64,000 nucleotides of DNA from JBAZDC01 sp041654595 (GTDB lineage Bacteria > Pseudomonadota > Gammaproteobacteria > Burkholderiales > Burkholderiaceae_B), in NCBI GenBank assembly GCA_964551305.1, contig CAZKBT010000007.1, positions 3,727 through 67,726 on the forward strand, in the 5' to 3' direction. The first letter of the stretch is position 1, and every line of letters begins with the position of its first letter. Under the pieces are notes generated by a model. That model was not told the origin of the DNA and did not search any database. It saw nothing but the letters and a program-made list of their open reading frames with translations. The position numbers and the translations under genes were made by a program. Shown here one piece after another: positions 49,707 through 60,956 of the stretch.

Positions 49707-50175
49707 ACAGCGTCTCTTTGACTTCCTCCATGACCACACAGCTCTTGGTCTGGGTCACGCCGGGCAAGCGCAGCAGGATATCGCCCAGCAAGCTGCGGTA
49801 CTGGCTGATCTCCTGGATCCTCGCCTTTACCAGATAATCGAAATCCCCCGAGACCAAATGGCATTCCTGCACCTGGGGAATACACAAGATCTCGCGCCGG
49901 AAATCGTCGAAGGTGCGATCCGATTTGCTGGACATGGAAATTTCGACGAACACCAGCAAGCCGGCATCCACGGCCTGCGGATTGACGCGCGCATAGTAGC
50001 CGGTTATGACGCCCTCGCGCTCCATGCGCTTGACCCGTTCGATGCACGGCGTTACCGTCAAGCCTACCTTGTCTGCCAGATCGGTCATGGACATGCGGCC
50101 GTCCAGCTGCAATAAATCCAGGATGCGCCTGTCCAGCTTGTCCAGGGCATGGACACTGTTACGTTCTTTACGCAC
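49687..50175 (-). CDS. Lrp/AsnC family transcriptional regulator
   Basis: A 162-residue feast/famine regulator: N-terminal HTH (LDKLDRRILDLLQLDGRMSM, DLADKVGLTVTPCIERVKRM) and C-terminal RAM ligand domain (VQECHLVSGDFDYLVKARIQ). The best start is GTG 50175 with GGGAGA upstream; it gives the normal length. Divergent from dadA across about 195 nt, so it probably controls D-amino-acid dehydrogenase in response to alanine or leucine. Confidence 0.9.
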   Translation of the reverse strand: MRKERNSVHALDKLDRRILDLLQLDGRMSMTDLADKVGLTVTPCIERVKRMEREGVITGYYARVNPQAVDAGLLVFVEISMSSKSDRTFDDFRREILCIPQVQECHLVSGDFDYLVKARIQEISQYRSLLGDILLRLPGVTQTKSCVVMEEVKETLFIAAQK

Positions 50176-50370
50176 GATTCTCCCCTGCTTTTTCCCATGG
50201 TATAAGTGGTGGAGCGGCATCCGCGCCCCGACACCGGCAAATATTGCTGAAAAATCACTTTTTCCTGCATTAAACAGGAAAAAACACCAAAAACAAAAAA
50301 TGTTCGCAATAATTTTCTGGCAGTACTCCCTTATGATCCTGAAAATCGACCATACTTTACGATCAAGATT

Positions 50371-51621
50371 ATGAAAATCATCGTGCTGGGCGCCGGCGTC
50401 GTCGGCGTCAGTTCCGCGTATTTCCTGGCCAAGCAGGGCCACGAAGTCACGGTGTTGGAGCGCCAACCTGCTTCCGCGCTCGAAACCAGCTTTGCCAACG
50501 CAGGGCAAATATCCTACGGCTATTCGTCCCCGTGGGCCGCGCCCGGCGTGCCGCTCAAAGCGCTCAAGTGGATGTTCGCAGAACACCCGCCGCTCACCAT
50601 ACGGCCCGACGGCAGCTTGTTCCAATTGAAGTGGATGTTCCAGATGTGGAGGAACTGTACGGCCAAGCGCTACGCCATCAACAAAGAACGCATGGTGCGC
50701 CTGTCCAGCTACAGCCGCCTCTGTCTGAGCCAATTGCGCAACGACATATCGATCCAGTATGAAGGCCGTCAACAGGGAACGCTGCAGCTGTTCCGCACGC
50801 AGCAGCAGCTGGATGCCGCCGCCAACGACATGAGGATATTGAAAGAGGCGGGCGTGCCGTACGAGCTGCTGTACAGCCGCGATCTGCACAAAGTGGAGCC
50901 CGCCTTGGCGCACGCCGGACACAAGCTGGTCGGAGGCCTGCGCACGATCGACGACGAAACGGGCGACTGTCAGATGTTCACCACTCAGCTGACCGAGCAA
51001 GCCAGGAAACTGGGGGTCGACTTCCGCTTCGACATCGACATCCAGAAGCTGCATGCCGACGGCGGCGCGGTCTCGGGCGTGCAGTGCGGCAACGATCTGC
51101 TGACCGCCGACGCCTATGTGGTCGCCCTGGGCTCCTATTCGACGCGCATGCTCTCGCACATCCTGTCCTTGCCGGTCTACCCGCTGAAAGGCTACTCGAT
51201 CACCGTTCCCATCGTCGACGAAAGCCGCGCGCCAATGTCGACCTTGCTGGACGAAACCTACAAGATCGCCATCACGCGTTTCGACAAACGCATCCGGGTC
51301 GGCGGCATGGCCGAGATCGTCGGCTACGACAAGACCTTGAACGACAAGCGCAGGCAAACGCTCGAAATGGTCCTGGGCGATCTGTTCGCCGGCAGCTACG
51401 GCACGACGGAAACGTCGTTCTGGACCGGCCTGCGTCCGAAAACGCCCGACAGCACGCCGATCATCGGCGCCACGCCGGTGAAGAACCTGTTCTTGAACAC
51501 CGGCCACGGCACCCTGGGATGGACGATGGCCTGTGGCAGCGGCCAATTGCTGGCCGACATCATCAGCGGCAATCCCACCGCTATCCGCAGCGACGATCTG
51601 AATATCAGCCGATACCTGTAG
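50371..51621 (+). CDS. dadA: D-amino-acid dehydrogenase small subunit (DadA)
   Basis: A 416-residue FAD enzyme oxidising D-alanine and other D-amino acids to keto acids, membrane-associated through quinone coupling. It starts MKIIVLGAGVVGVSSAYFLA (dinucleotide fold) and has the C-terminal FWTGLRPKTPDSTPIIGATP and NTGHGTLGWTMACGSGQLLA FAD-contact blocks. The upstream gap 50176-50370 is AT-rich and likely holds regulator sites. Confidence 0.95.
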   Translation: MKIIVLGAGVVGVSSAYFLAKQGHEVTVLERQPASALETSFANAGQISYGYSSPWAAPGVPLKALKWMFAEHPPLTIRPDGSLFQLKWMFQMWRNCTAKRYAINKERMVRLSSYSRLCLSQLRNDISIQYEGRQQGTLQLFRTQQQLDAAANDMRILKEAGVPYELLYSRDLHKVEPALAHAGHKLVGGLRTIDDETGDCQMFTTQLTEQARKLGVDFRFDIDIQKLHADGGAVSGVQCGNDLLTADAYVVALGSYSTRMLSHILSLPVYPLKGYSITVPIVDESRAPMSTLLDETYKIAITRFDKRIRVGGMAEIVGYDKTLNDKRRQTLEMVLGDLFAGSYGTTETSFWTGLRPKTPDSTPIIGATPVKNLFLNTGHGTLGWTMACGSGQLLADIISGNPTAIRSDDLNISRYL

Positions 51622-51628
51622 GACACGG

Positions 51629-52435
51629 TCAGACCACTCCGGTAAACATGTACCCCCAGTTATGCAGGGACTTTACAGGGCACGACACGCCGTGCCCCTT
51701 GAGTTTCGCGCGCAAGCGGCTGACCATGACTCCAAGCCGGCCGGGACGAGGTGCCGGTTGCGGCCCGACGCCAGCATGGCTGGACCCCATGCCCGCTAGC
51801 AGCTGCTCGTGCGTCACGCGTAGATCCGGCGAACCCAGCAGTATTTTCATAAAGCAGCGCTCGTTGGTGGTCAGCCGTATGCGCACGCCTTCCGGACTGA
51901 CCAGCACCCAGTTATGCTCGTCCAGGCGCCAGCGCGGCGCGGCGCTTTCATCGTGTCCAAGCAGAGACGCCTGGCAGAAACGCGATTGCAGACGCAGCAA
52001 AATGGCGGCCAGCAAGCCTGCGTGCGACGTCGCCATGCAATAGTTGTCGACCCCGCTTTGAAGCACCTGAGTCAATGCCATGTCGCTAGCACTATCCATC
52101 AAAGCCACGATGGCATGCGGCGCCTGGTGAGCCCGCAGGCTCATGGCGACGGAACAAATTTCCACGACGCTGCCCGTCAGAACGAAAATCGTCCGGGCCT
52201 CGCCGCTTTTTCCGGACTGCGCCTTCTTGAGCAGTTGCGCGACGTCGATGCAGAGCTCCACTTGAAAACCCAGGCCCTTGATGTCTTCGATACGTCTTCT
52301 TCCCACCGGCGCCGTTCCCGCGGGCGAGGCGGCATAATAAATCACGATCGGCGTGGCGCAAACCGTCCGGACGTCGGCCTCTTTTATCTGCGATATCACG
52401 TTGCGCGGCTCGAAGTGCGATCGATCTTGCGGCAT
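51629..52435 (-). CDS. Winged-helix (OmpR-type) regulator with receiver-like N-terminus lacking the phospho-Asp
   Basis: A 268-residue protein. The C-terminal 100 residues form a PhoB/OmpR winged helix (RIRLTTNERCFMKILLGSPD, RLGVMVSRLRAKLKGHGV, KSLHNWGYMFTG). The N-terminal part looks like a receiver fold, but where the phosphorylated Asp is expected it reads IFVLTGS, so it is probably not phosphorylated. No partner kinase nearby. Targets unknown. Confidence 0.75.
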   Translation of the reverse strand: MPQDRSHFEPRNVISQIKEADVRTVCATPIVIYYAASPAGTAPVGRRRIEDIKGLGFQVELCIDVAQLLKKAQSGKSGEARTIFVLTGSVVEICSVAMSLRAHQAPHAIVALMDSASDMALTQVLQSGVDNYCMATSHAGLLAAILLRLQSRFCQASLLGHDESAAPRWRLDEHNWVLVSPEGVRIRLTTNERCFMKILLGSPDLRVTHEQLLAGMGSSHAGVGPQPAPRPGRLGVMVSRLRAKLKGHGVSCPVKSLHNWGYMFTGVV

Positions 52436-52564
52436 ATGGACCTCTTCTTCTGAGTGAAAGCGGATGAACGGATTCCAACCAGCGCTTACCTGGCCTGGCT
52501 AATTAATCACAATCGTATTTATTTTATTACCACTGTGTTTGAATTTAATCGTTCAATCACAGAC

Positions 52565-52972
52565 GTGAATCAGTTCTCCGATCGTCTTCGTCATGCCAGG
52601 AAACTGCGTGGATTGAGCCAAGCGCAGCTCGCACACGCCTGCGGCCTTTCACAAGGCGCGATCGCCAATTATGAAAGCAGGGCTCGTCGGCACGCGAAGG
52701 ACATCTTTCGCCTTGCGCAAGCGCTGAACGTCAATGCCGAGTGGCTGGGCACCGGCGCCGGTCCCATCGAGCCGATGGCCGCCTGGCCGAGCTGGACCGC
52801 ATCTGCTCCCCATACCCTGTCCGACAAACTGCCGGAGCAGCGCCCCGCTTGGCCGTTCGCCAACATATCCCCCTCGGTGTACTGGTCGCTGACCGACAAC
52901 GAACGCGCCATGTTAGAGCAGGCGCTCATAGGCATGCTCGCGGCATTAGGCAAGAAAAATACCGGCATTTGA
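52565..52972 (+). CDS. XRE-family HTH transcriptional regulator
   Basis: A 135-residue protein with an N-terminal Cro/CI-type HTH (FSDRLRHARKLRGLSQAQLA, CGLSQGAIANYESRARRHAK) and the frequent continuation LAQALNVNAEWLGTGAGPIE seen in phage-type repressors; the C-terminal half is short and lacks a peptidase domain. The frame reaches back to 52454 through non-conserved codons; GTG 52565 gives a typical start. Role unknown; thiC follows with its own promoter. Confidence 0.8.
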   Translation: MNQFSDRLRHARKLRGLSQAQLAHACGLSQGAIANYESRARRHAKDIFRLAQALNVNAEWLGTGAGPIEPMAAWPSWTASAPHTLSDKLPEQRPAWPFANISPSVYWSLTDNERAMLEQALIGMLAALGKKNTGI

Positions 52973-52999
52973 CACAGTTAGCGGCGCCTGGCCTATACT
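52969..52999 (+). promoter_or_regulatory. Probable sigma-70 promoter of thiC
   Basis: TTGACA (52969-52974), 19-nt spacer, TATACT (52994-52999). The spacing is long. It lies just upstream of the riboswitch and overlaps the XRE gene stop. Confidence 0.5.
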
Positions 53000-53001
53000 T
53001 C

Positions 53002-53099
53002 GGCGTACGCAGGGGTACTTGCGGCCGGAACACGCGGCTCGCAGGTTGAGAAAAACCCTCCGAACCAGTACGGATAATGCCGACGCTGGGAGCGTAGCC
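53002..53099 (+). ncRNA. TPP riboswitch (THI element)
   Basis: Conserved core in order: GGGGT (53012-53016), TTGAGA (53045-53050), ACCCT, GAACC (53062-53066) and GGATAATGCC (53072-53081). GGGGT pairs with ACCCT, and TACGC (53006-53010) closes the outer stem with GCGTA (53092-53096). It should repress thiC expression when thiamin diphosphate is bound; the U-rich stretch before the thiC ribosome site (53151-53156) may take part in switching. Confidence 0.93.
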
Positions 53100-53166
53100 G
53101 CCACGCCATAGCGCATCATCACGGTTTCTCCCTCTTCGGCTCCAGCACTTTTTTTTGGAGCTTCAC

Positions 53167-55080
<1,914 letters not shown>

Positions 55081-55177
55081 GCGCCAGCCCGGCGGCAGGC
55101 ATCGGATGGGCGAGACGCTCGACTCCCGGCCCATCCGTCCGCGGCAACCAGGCAAAGCCCAAAAACGGCGGAACGGC

Positions 55178-55202
55178 AAAACGGCTGCTCGCGCAGCCGT
55201 TT
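55178..55202. terminator. Hairpin between thiC and the lipoprotein gene
   Basis: AAACGGCTGC, 4-nt loop, GCAGCCGTTT (10-bp stem) with A and T edges on both sides, suited to bidirectional termination of thiC and the convergent ompA-like gene. The rest of 55081-55250 shows no gene. Confidence 0.75.
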
Positions 55203-55250
55203 CGTTCATGCCGAAGGCGATTAGACCTTTACGGCAGTCCTGCCGAATGC

Positions 55251-55901
55251 CTACTGCTTGACGGCATACAAGTACAGTTCCACACGCCGATTCGCCGCGC
55301 GGCCTTCCGCAGTCGCATTGTCGCCGACCGGCTCGCTCGAAGCCCTGCCTTCCGCGGTCAGATTCGCCACGGGAACGCCTTGCTGCGCCAGATAGTTCCC
55401 CACCGCGCGCGCGCGGTTGACCGACAAGGTCTGGTTCGTGGCCGCCGACCCGGTGCTGTCGGTATGGCCGATCGCTTTTGCCCGCAGTTCGGGATGCTGC
55501 ACCAGCGCGCGAGCCACGCTGTCCAGGACGGGCAACAGGGCGGGCTTCAAGTCGTACTTGCCGGTGTCGAACGACACATTGCTGGGAATATTGACACGCA
55601 ACGTGCCGTCCGCCATTTCGGTGACGTCCACGCCCAGATCGCTGGCGCCGGATTTCTGCACGTCATTCTTGATCTTGGACCAGTTATAGCCCACGATTCC
55701 TCCGGCCACGGCGCCCACGCCCGCGCCGATCAGGGCCGCCTTGCTGCTGTCGCCGATCAGCGCGCCGAGCCCAGCGCCGATCGCAGCGCCCGCGCCGGTA
55801 CCGATAGCCGTGTTATTGCCCGTGGTGCTCGCGCAGCCCGCCACCAAGGCCGCAATGGAAATAAAGGTCGTAAGACGGCACGTACGCATGGAAACGCTCA
55901 T
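55251..55901 (-). CDS. OmpA-family outer-membrane lipoprotein
   Basis: A 216-residue protein with a lipoprotein signal (lipobox LVAGC, C23), a Gly/Ala-rich glycine-zipper segment (GAGAAIGAGLGALIGDSSKA, about 35-75) and a C-terminal OmpA-like peptidoglycan-binding domain (AKAIGHTDSTGSAATNQTLS, VNRARAVGNYL, NRRVELYL). It anchors the envelope to peptidoglycan; resembles the YiaD type. Confidence 0.92.
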   Translation of the reverse strand: MSVSMRTCRLTTFISIAALVAGCASTTGNNTAIGTGAGAAIGAGLGALIGDSSKAALIGAGVGAVAGGIVGYNWSKIKNDVQKSGASDLGVDVTEMADGTLRVNIPSNVSFDTGKYDLKPALLPVLDSVARALVQHPELRAKAIGHTDSTGSAATNQTLSVNRARAVGNYLAQQGVPVANLTAEGRASSEPVGDNATAEGRAANRRVELYLYAVKQ

Positions 55902-56106
55902 TGGACTCTCCCGGTTTTTTTGCTTCGTTTAGGGTGCTCGGAGCGCAGCTCGCATCGAACCACGCCTCAACGAGAGTATATGGTATCAGGCGTATACTGC
56001 AACGCCACGCAATTCCGGCAAAGCGTATTATTTTTAACGTTTATTAACGATCTCTTGTGCGGCGCAGCAGGCGCCGTCCCGCCGACGGCGGCTCGCGTCC
56101 GGCCGC

Positions 56107-56847
56107 TCAACTCAAAATCTGGCTGAGAAAGAACCGGGTCCGGTCGTTTTGAGGCGAATCGAAGAACGCATCGGGCGTGTTGCTCTCGATGATTTCCCCC
56201 TGATCCATGAAAATGACCTGGTCCGCGACTTTGCGGGCAAAGCCCATTTCATGCGTCACGCACAGCATGGTCATGCCGCTTTCCTCGGCCAACTCCACCA
56301 TCACGTCCAGCACTTCCTTGACCATCTCCGGATCGAGCGCGGAGGTCGGCTCATCGAACAACATGATCTTGGGGCTCATGCACAATGAGCGCGCGATCGC
56401 GACACGCTGCTGCTGGCCGCCGGACAACTGCCCCGGAAACTTGTTCGCCTGCTCCGGAATGCGAACGCGCTCCAGGTAGTTCATCGCATTGGCCTCGGCC
56501 TGCTTGCGCGGCTGCTTGAGCACCCAGATCGGGCCCAGCGTCAGGTTCTCCAGCACGGTCAGGTGCGGGAAAAGATTGAAATGCTGGAATACCATGCCCA
56601 CGTCCCGCCGTATCGTCTCGATCTGCTTCAGGTCATTGGTCAGTTCGACGCCGTCGACGATGATTTTCCCCGTTTGATGCTCCTCGAGCCGGTTGATGCA
56701 GCGGATCAGCGTCGACTTGCCCGAGCCGGACGGGCCGCAGATCACAATGCGCTCACCCGCCGCGACATTCAGATTGATGTCGCGCAGCACGTGGAATTTG
56801 CCGAACCACTTGTTGACGTTTTCCATGCGTATGATGGCATCTGCCAT
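56107..56847 (-). CDS. aapP: Amino-acid ABC transporter ATP-binding protein (AapP/GlnQ type)
   Basis: A 246-residue ABC ATPase: Walker A GPSGSGKST, Q-loop FQHFNLFPH, signature LSGGQQQRVAIARSL, Walker B IMLFDEPTSALDPE and H-loop VTHEMGFA. ATG 56847 (MADAIIRMEN) fits family starts; earlier in-frame ATGs exist. Third gene of aapQ-aapM-aapP. The gap 55902-56106 has no gene. Confidence 0.95.
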   Translation of the reverse strand: MADAIIRMENVNKWFGKFHVLRDINLNVAAGERIVICGPSGSGKSTLIRCINRLEEHQTGKIIVDGVELTNDLKQIETIRRDVGMVFQHFNLFPHLTVLENLTLGPIWVLKQPRKQAEANAMNYLERVRIPEQANKFPGQLSGGQQQRVAIARSLCMSPKIMLFDEPTSALDPEMVKEVLDVMVELAEESGMTMLCVTHEMGFARKVADQVIFMDQGEIIESNTPDAFFDSPQNDRTRFFLSQILS

Positions 56848-56894
56848 GATCGTATTTCCCATAATGCGTCGCTGCGCCGGCGCAAGAGCGCGCC

Positions 56895-57992
56895 TCATCG
56901 CTCATACCCCGTCTGCAAGCGCCTTTCCAGCGCCTGGCTGTAACGGGATATCGAAAAGCAAAAGACGAAGTAGATGACCGCGATGAACAAGTACGCCTCG
57001 ACGCTGAATCCGCGCCATTGCGCGTCGGCGACCGCCGCTTTGGCGGCTTGCGTCAGGTCGAAAATGCCGATCACGACCACCAGCGACGTGTCCTTGAACA
57101 GCGAGATGAAAATGCCGACCAGCGGCGGGATGACGATACGCAGGGCCTGCGGCAATATGATTTTCCGCATCTGCTGCCAATACCTCAGCCCCAGGGAGTC
57201 GGCGCCCTCGTACTGGCCCTTGGGAATGGCTTGCAGGCCGCCGCGAACGGTTTCGGCGATGTAGGCGGCGGCGAACAGGACAATGGCAATCTGCGCCCGC
57301 AGCAGTTTGTCGATGCTGAAGCCTTCCGGCAGGAACAGCGGCAGCATCACCGACGACATGAACAGCAGGCTGATCAGGGGCACACCGCGTATCAGCTCGA
57401 TATAGACCACGCACAAGGCCTTGACCGCCGGCATGCGGCTGCGCCTGCCCAGGGCCAGCAGCAGCCCGAACGGAAAGGCGAACGCGATGCCGAACGTCGC
57501 GAGGATCAGAGTCAGGGGTAGCCCGCCCCAACGCGAATTTTCGACATAGCTCAGGCCGAATACGCCGCCCCACATCAATACGGCGACCAGGGTCAACGCC
57601 ACGGCCCAGATCACGATCAGCCAGGGTCTCCAGAACCACCGGATCGCGCTGCACACGATGACGGCGATCAGGATGACGCCGGCCAGCATGGAGCGCCACT
57701 GCTCGTCATACGGATACGTGCCGAACAGGATGAGCCTATGCTTTTCGGCGATGAACGCCCAGCAGGCACCGCCCGAAGACCGGCATTCCTGGGCATTGGC
57801 GGCGCTGAAGTCCGCCTTGATGAACAGCCATTCGACACAAGCCGGCACCACCATCAGCAACAGCCAAGCCAGCAGCACCGTCAGCAAGGTGTTCAAGGGC
57901 GATGAAAAAAGACCGGCGCGCAGGCGCGTCCACCCGTTCTGGGCGTAGGCGGGAGGCGCGCCGATGCCTTGCCCGGAAGGAGAAGGCGCCAT
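56895..57992 (-). CDS. aapM: General L-amino-acid ABC permease AapM
   Basis: A 365-residue permease with about eight membrane helices and the binding-protein-dependent transport motif around YIAETVRGGLQAIPKGQYEG and ADSLGLRYWQQMRKIILPQA. The long N-terminal half before the permease core is typical for AapM/BztC. Its ATG directly follows the aapQ stop. Confidence 0.93.
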   Translation of the reverse strand: MAPSPSGQGIGAPPAYAQNGWTRLRAGLFSSPLNTLLTVLLAWLLLMVVPACVEWLFIKADFSAANAQECRSSGGACWAFIAEKHRLILFGTYPYDEQWRSMLAGVILIAVIVCSAIRWFWRPWLIVIWAVALTLVAVLMWGGVFGLSYVENSRWGGLPLTLILATFGIAFAFPFGLLLALGRRSRMPAVKALCVVYIELIRGVPLISLLFMSSVMLPLFLPEGFSIDKLLRAQIAIVLFAAAYIAETVRGGLQAIPKGQYEGADSLGLRYWQQMRKIILPQALRIVIPPLVGIFISLFKDTSLVVVIGIFDLTQAAKAAVADAQWRGFSVEAYLFIAVIYFVFCFSISRYSQALERRLQTGYER

Positions 57993-59177
57993 CTACCGCT
58001 CCACCAGCGCGATGCGCTTGTTGTACCAATTCATGAACAGCGAAATCGACAGGCTGACCGTCAAATAGGCCGCCATGATGATCAACACGCCTTCGATGGC
58101 CTGACCCGTCTGATTGAGCGTCGTATTGACGACGGACACAATATCCGGATAGCCGATGGCCACCGCCAGGGAACTGTTCTTCGTCAGGTTCAGATATTGG
58201 CTGGTCATGGGCGGAACGATGACGCGCAAAGCCTGCGGCAAAATGACCAGCCGCAGAATCCGCGCGCGGGAGAGACCCAGGGCGCCGGCGGCCTCCCACT
58301 GGCCCCGGCTGACCGACTGGATGCCCGAACGCACGACTTCCGCCGTGAAGGCCGAGGTGTAGACGACGAGGCCCAAAAGCAACGCCGTGAATTCCGGCGA
58401 CAAGGTAATGCCGCCGCGAAAGTTGAATCCCTGCAGGACGGGAACGTCCAGGCTGAGCGATCCACCGCCGAGCAGCCAGCCCCCTGCCGGAAAAGCGACC
58501 AGCAGGCCCAAGGCGATCCGGCCCAAAGGAACGACTTCGCCGGTGGCGTGCTGGCGGCGCCGCGCCCAATGCGCCGCCGCGAGGATGGCGGCGATCGCCA
58601 GCGCCAATCCTGCCGCGATCCCATCCAGCGCATTACCCTGGATGGAAGGCAGGGCCACACCGCGATTGGACACGAACACGCCCGGCAGCAAGGCCAGCGC
58701 CTGGCGCGGCCCCGGCATGTTCTCGGTGATAAGGGCGTACCAGAAAAAAAGCTGCAGCAGCAGCGGGACGTTGCGGATGACTTCGACGTAAGCGCCCGCC
58801 ACCCGGGACACCAGCCAGTTTTTCGACAAGCGCGCCACGCCCAGCAGCGTGCCCAACAGCGTCGCGGCGATGATGCCGATGACGGATACCCGGAGGGTAT
58901 TGAGCAAGCCGATCATGATCGCCCGGCCGTACGTATCGGTCGGCGCATAAGGCATCATGGTCTCGCCGATGGCAAAGCCCGCCTCGCGGCCGAGGAAGTC
59001 GAAGCCGGTGGAAATATTGCGGGCCGACAAATTGTGCAGCGTGTTGGAAACCAGATACCAGACACCCGTCCCGACGATGCCGACGATCAGGACCTGGTAA
59101 ATGAGCGATCTCGTTCCCGGATCGTTCCAGGCCAGCCGCCTTTTAGGGCTCGATGAAATAGGCATATGATCCGCCAT
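57993..59177 (-). CDS. aapQ: General L-amino-acid ABC permease AapQ
   Basis: A 394-residue permease: HLA-type core with LLNTLRVSVIGIIAATLLGT, VEVIRNVPLLLQLFFWYALI, FTAEVVRSGIQSVSRGQWEA and NSSLAVAIGYPDIVSVVNTT, matching AapQ/BztB. A start at ATG 59165 (MPISSS) is also possible. No aapJ binding-protein gene lies upstream; the neighbour is the divergent ftsE. Confidence 0.93.
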   Translation of the reverse strand: MADHMPISSSPKRRLAWNDPGTRSLIYQVLIVGIVGTGVWYLVSNTLHNLSARNISTGFDFLGREAGFAIGETMMPYAPTDTYGRAIMIGLLNTLRVSVIGIIAATLLGTLLGVARLSKNWLVSRVAGAYVEVIRNVPLLLQLFFWYALITENMPGPRQALALLPGVFVSNRGVALPSIQGNALDGIAAGLALAIAAILAAAHWARRRQHATGEVVPLGRIALGLLVAFPAGGWLLGGGSLSLDVPVLQGFNFRGGITLSPEFTALLLGLVVYTSAFTAEVVRSGIQSVSRGQWEAAGALGLSRARILRLVILPQALRVIVPPMTSQYLNLTKNSSLAVAIGYPDIVSVVNTTLNQTGQAIEGVLIIMAAYLTVSLSISLFMNWYNKRIALVER

Positions 59178-59379
59178 GAAAATCCGATGGTGTAGACTCG
59201 AACGGGACGCCGTCCTCCGCTTCGACCGGTGGCCGCCAAAATAGTAAGTTAAAACATTTTAGGAAAAGACGCCCGTCGGGACGCATCGGCCAAGCATACC
59301 AAAGTAAAATGCATGGATTATCCGGGCGGGTTCGCGCGCCGCGCGCCGCCGTCAACCTGCTCTCGAGCACTATGCCGAA

Positions 59380-60051
59380 ATGATCGAATTCCAGCACGTA
59401 TTCAAATCGTATGGACGAGGAAGGAATATCCTGGCGGATATCAATTTCCGCATCTCGCCGGGCGAATTCGTCTTCGTATCCGGCCCTTCCGGCGCGGGCA
59501 AATCCACACTGCTCAAGCTGATCGGCGCGCTGGAGCCGCCCAGCCGGGGCTCGGTTCACGTCAACGGGCACCGGGTCGACAAAATGCCTGGCCGCGCTCA
59601 GCCGTATCTGCGCCGCGCCGTCGGCCTGATCCTGCAAGACACCCATTTGCTCTACGATCGAAACGCCATCAACAACGTCCTGCTTCCGCTGGCTGTGATC
59701 GGCCTGGCGCCCAGCGTGGCCGTCACCCGCGCGCGCGCCGCCATGGAAAAGGTCGGCCTGTCCGGCAAGGAAGACCTGAACCCCGTGGAAATGTCGGGCG
59801 GCGAACAGCAGCGCCTGGCCATTGCCCGCGCCATCGTCAATCGGCCCGCCATCCTGATCGCGGACGAGCCCACGGCCAACCTGGACCAGGATAGCGCGCA
59901 GCGCATCATGCAAGTGTTCCGGGATTTCAATCGCGTGGGCGTCACCACGCTGATCGCCTCGCACGACCGCAAGCTGATGGCGTCCTATGCCACCAGGACG
60001 CTGCATATCGACAACGGTCGTTTCACCGACATACCGGGAGTCATTGCATGA
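59380..60051 (+). CDS. ftsE: Cell-division ATP-binding protein FtsE
   Basis: A 223-residue ABC ATPase that with FtsX controls septal peptidoglycan hydrolases. It starts MIEFQHVFKSYGRGRNILAD; Walker A GPSGAGKSTLLKL, signature MSGGEQQRLAIARAI, Walker B ILIADEPTANLDQ. Coupled to ftsX by a 4-nt overlap. The 202-nt divergent gap to aapQ contains no recognised gene. Confidence 0.96.
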   Translation: MIEFQHVFKSYGRGRNILADINFRISPGEFVFVSGPSGAGKSTLLKLIGALEPPSRGSVHVNGHRVDKMPGRAQPYLRRAVGLILQDTHLLYDRNAINNVLLPLAVIGLAPSVAVTRARAAMEKVGLSGKEDLNPVEMSGGEQQRLAIARAIVNRPAILIADEPTANLDQDSAQRIMQVFRDFNRVGVTTLIASHDRKLMASYATRTLHIDNGRFTDIPGVIA

Positions 60052-60956
60052 GGCGCACGCTACGACATCATCGCTACGCCTTGCGCGTCGCCCTCGGCCG
60101 ATTGGCGCAGCATCCGTTTTCCACGCTGGCCAACGTGCTGGTCATCAGCCTGACGCTGGCCCTGCCCATCATCGCCGCCTCCATTCTGGTGTCGGTGCAA
60201 CCCGTGGCTCGCGACATTCCGGTTTCTCCGGAAGCCACGCTTCTGATTCGGCCCGGCACGGACATGTCCGCCACGCGCGAGCTGGCGCGGCGCCTGGAGC
60301 AGGAACACGGCGAGCATATCGCCTCCGTGCGGGTGGTGCCGCGCGATGAGGCGCTGGAGACCATGAAACAAAATCCGGCATGGACCGACGCCTTATCCGT
60401 ATTGCCGGACAATCCCCTGCCCGACGCCATTGTCGTGACCCTGCGCGACCTGCCCGAAATGGCGCAGGAAGCCGCTCGGCTGGCAACGCTCTGGCGGCAG
60501 TTGGACAACGTCGACGCCGTGCAACTGGACCGCGACTGGGTCAGGCGGCTCGAAGCCCTGCTGCACGCGGCACGCGTCGGCCTGGGCCTGCTTGCCGTCG
60601 GCGTGGCGCTGGTCGTGCTGGCGACCGTCTTCAACACGGTGCGCATGCAAGCATTGACGCAACGCGAGGAAATCGGCGTGGCGCGCCTCGTCGGCGCAAC
60701 CGAATCTTTCGTGCGGCGGCCCTTCCTGTATCTGGGCGGGCTGACGGGACTCGTTTCCAGCATCCTGGCCATCGGGCTGGCCCGCGCCGCGCTCGCGCCG
60801 CTGAACGAGGCGCTCGCACGCCTGTCCAGCACATACGGCACCGAATTCACCCTGCACCTGCCGGATGCGCTGAGCCTGCTGCTGGCCACGATCTTCGTGG
60901 CCATCCTGGCGGCACTTTCCGCCCGCTTGTCCGTCACGCGCAATACACAGTTCTGA
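60048..60956 (+). CDS. ftsX: Cell-division protein FtsX
   Basis: A 302-residue membrane protein: N-terminal helix (about 25-48, HPFSTLANVLVISLTLALPI), periplasmic domain (about 50-175) and three C-terminal helices with the LVGATESFVRRPFLYLGGLT segment. Normal FtsX layout. Its stop shares one base with the mutY start. Confidence 0.95.
   Translation: MRRTLRHHRYALRVALGRLAQHPFSTLANVLVISLTLALPIIAASILVSVQPVARDIPVSPEATLLIRPGTDMSATRELARRLEQEHGEHIASVRVVPRDEALETMKQNPAWTDALSVLPDNPLPDAIVVTLRDLPEMAQEAARLATLWRQLDNVDAVQLDRDWVRRLEALLHAARVGLGLLAVGVALVVLATVFNTVRMQALTQREEIGVARLVGATESFVRRPFLYLGGLTGLVSSILAIGLARAALAPLNEALARLSSTYGTEFTLHLPDALSLLLATIFVAILAALSARLSVTRNTQF

Noticed and set aside
48309..49739. Long open frame antisense to obgE and proB.
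   Set aside because: Both opposite-strand genes are certain; the frame is a product of high GC codon bias and its translation is low-complexity Arg/Gln/Asp-rich.
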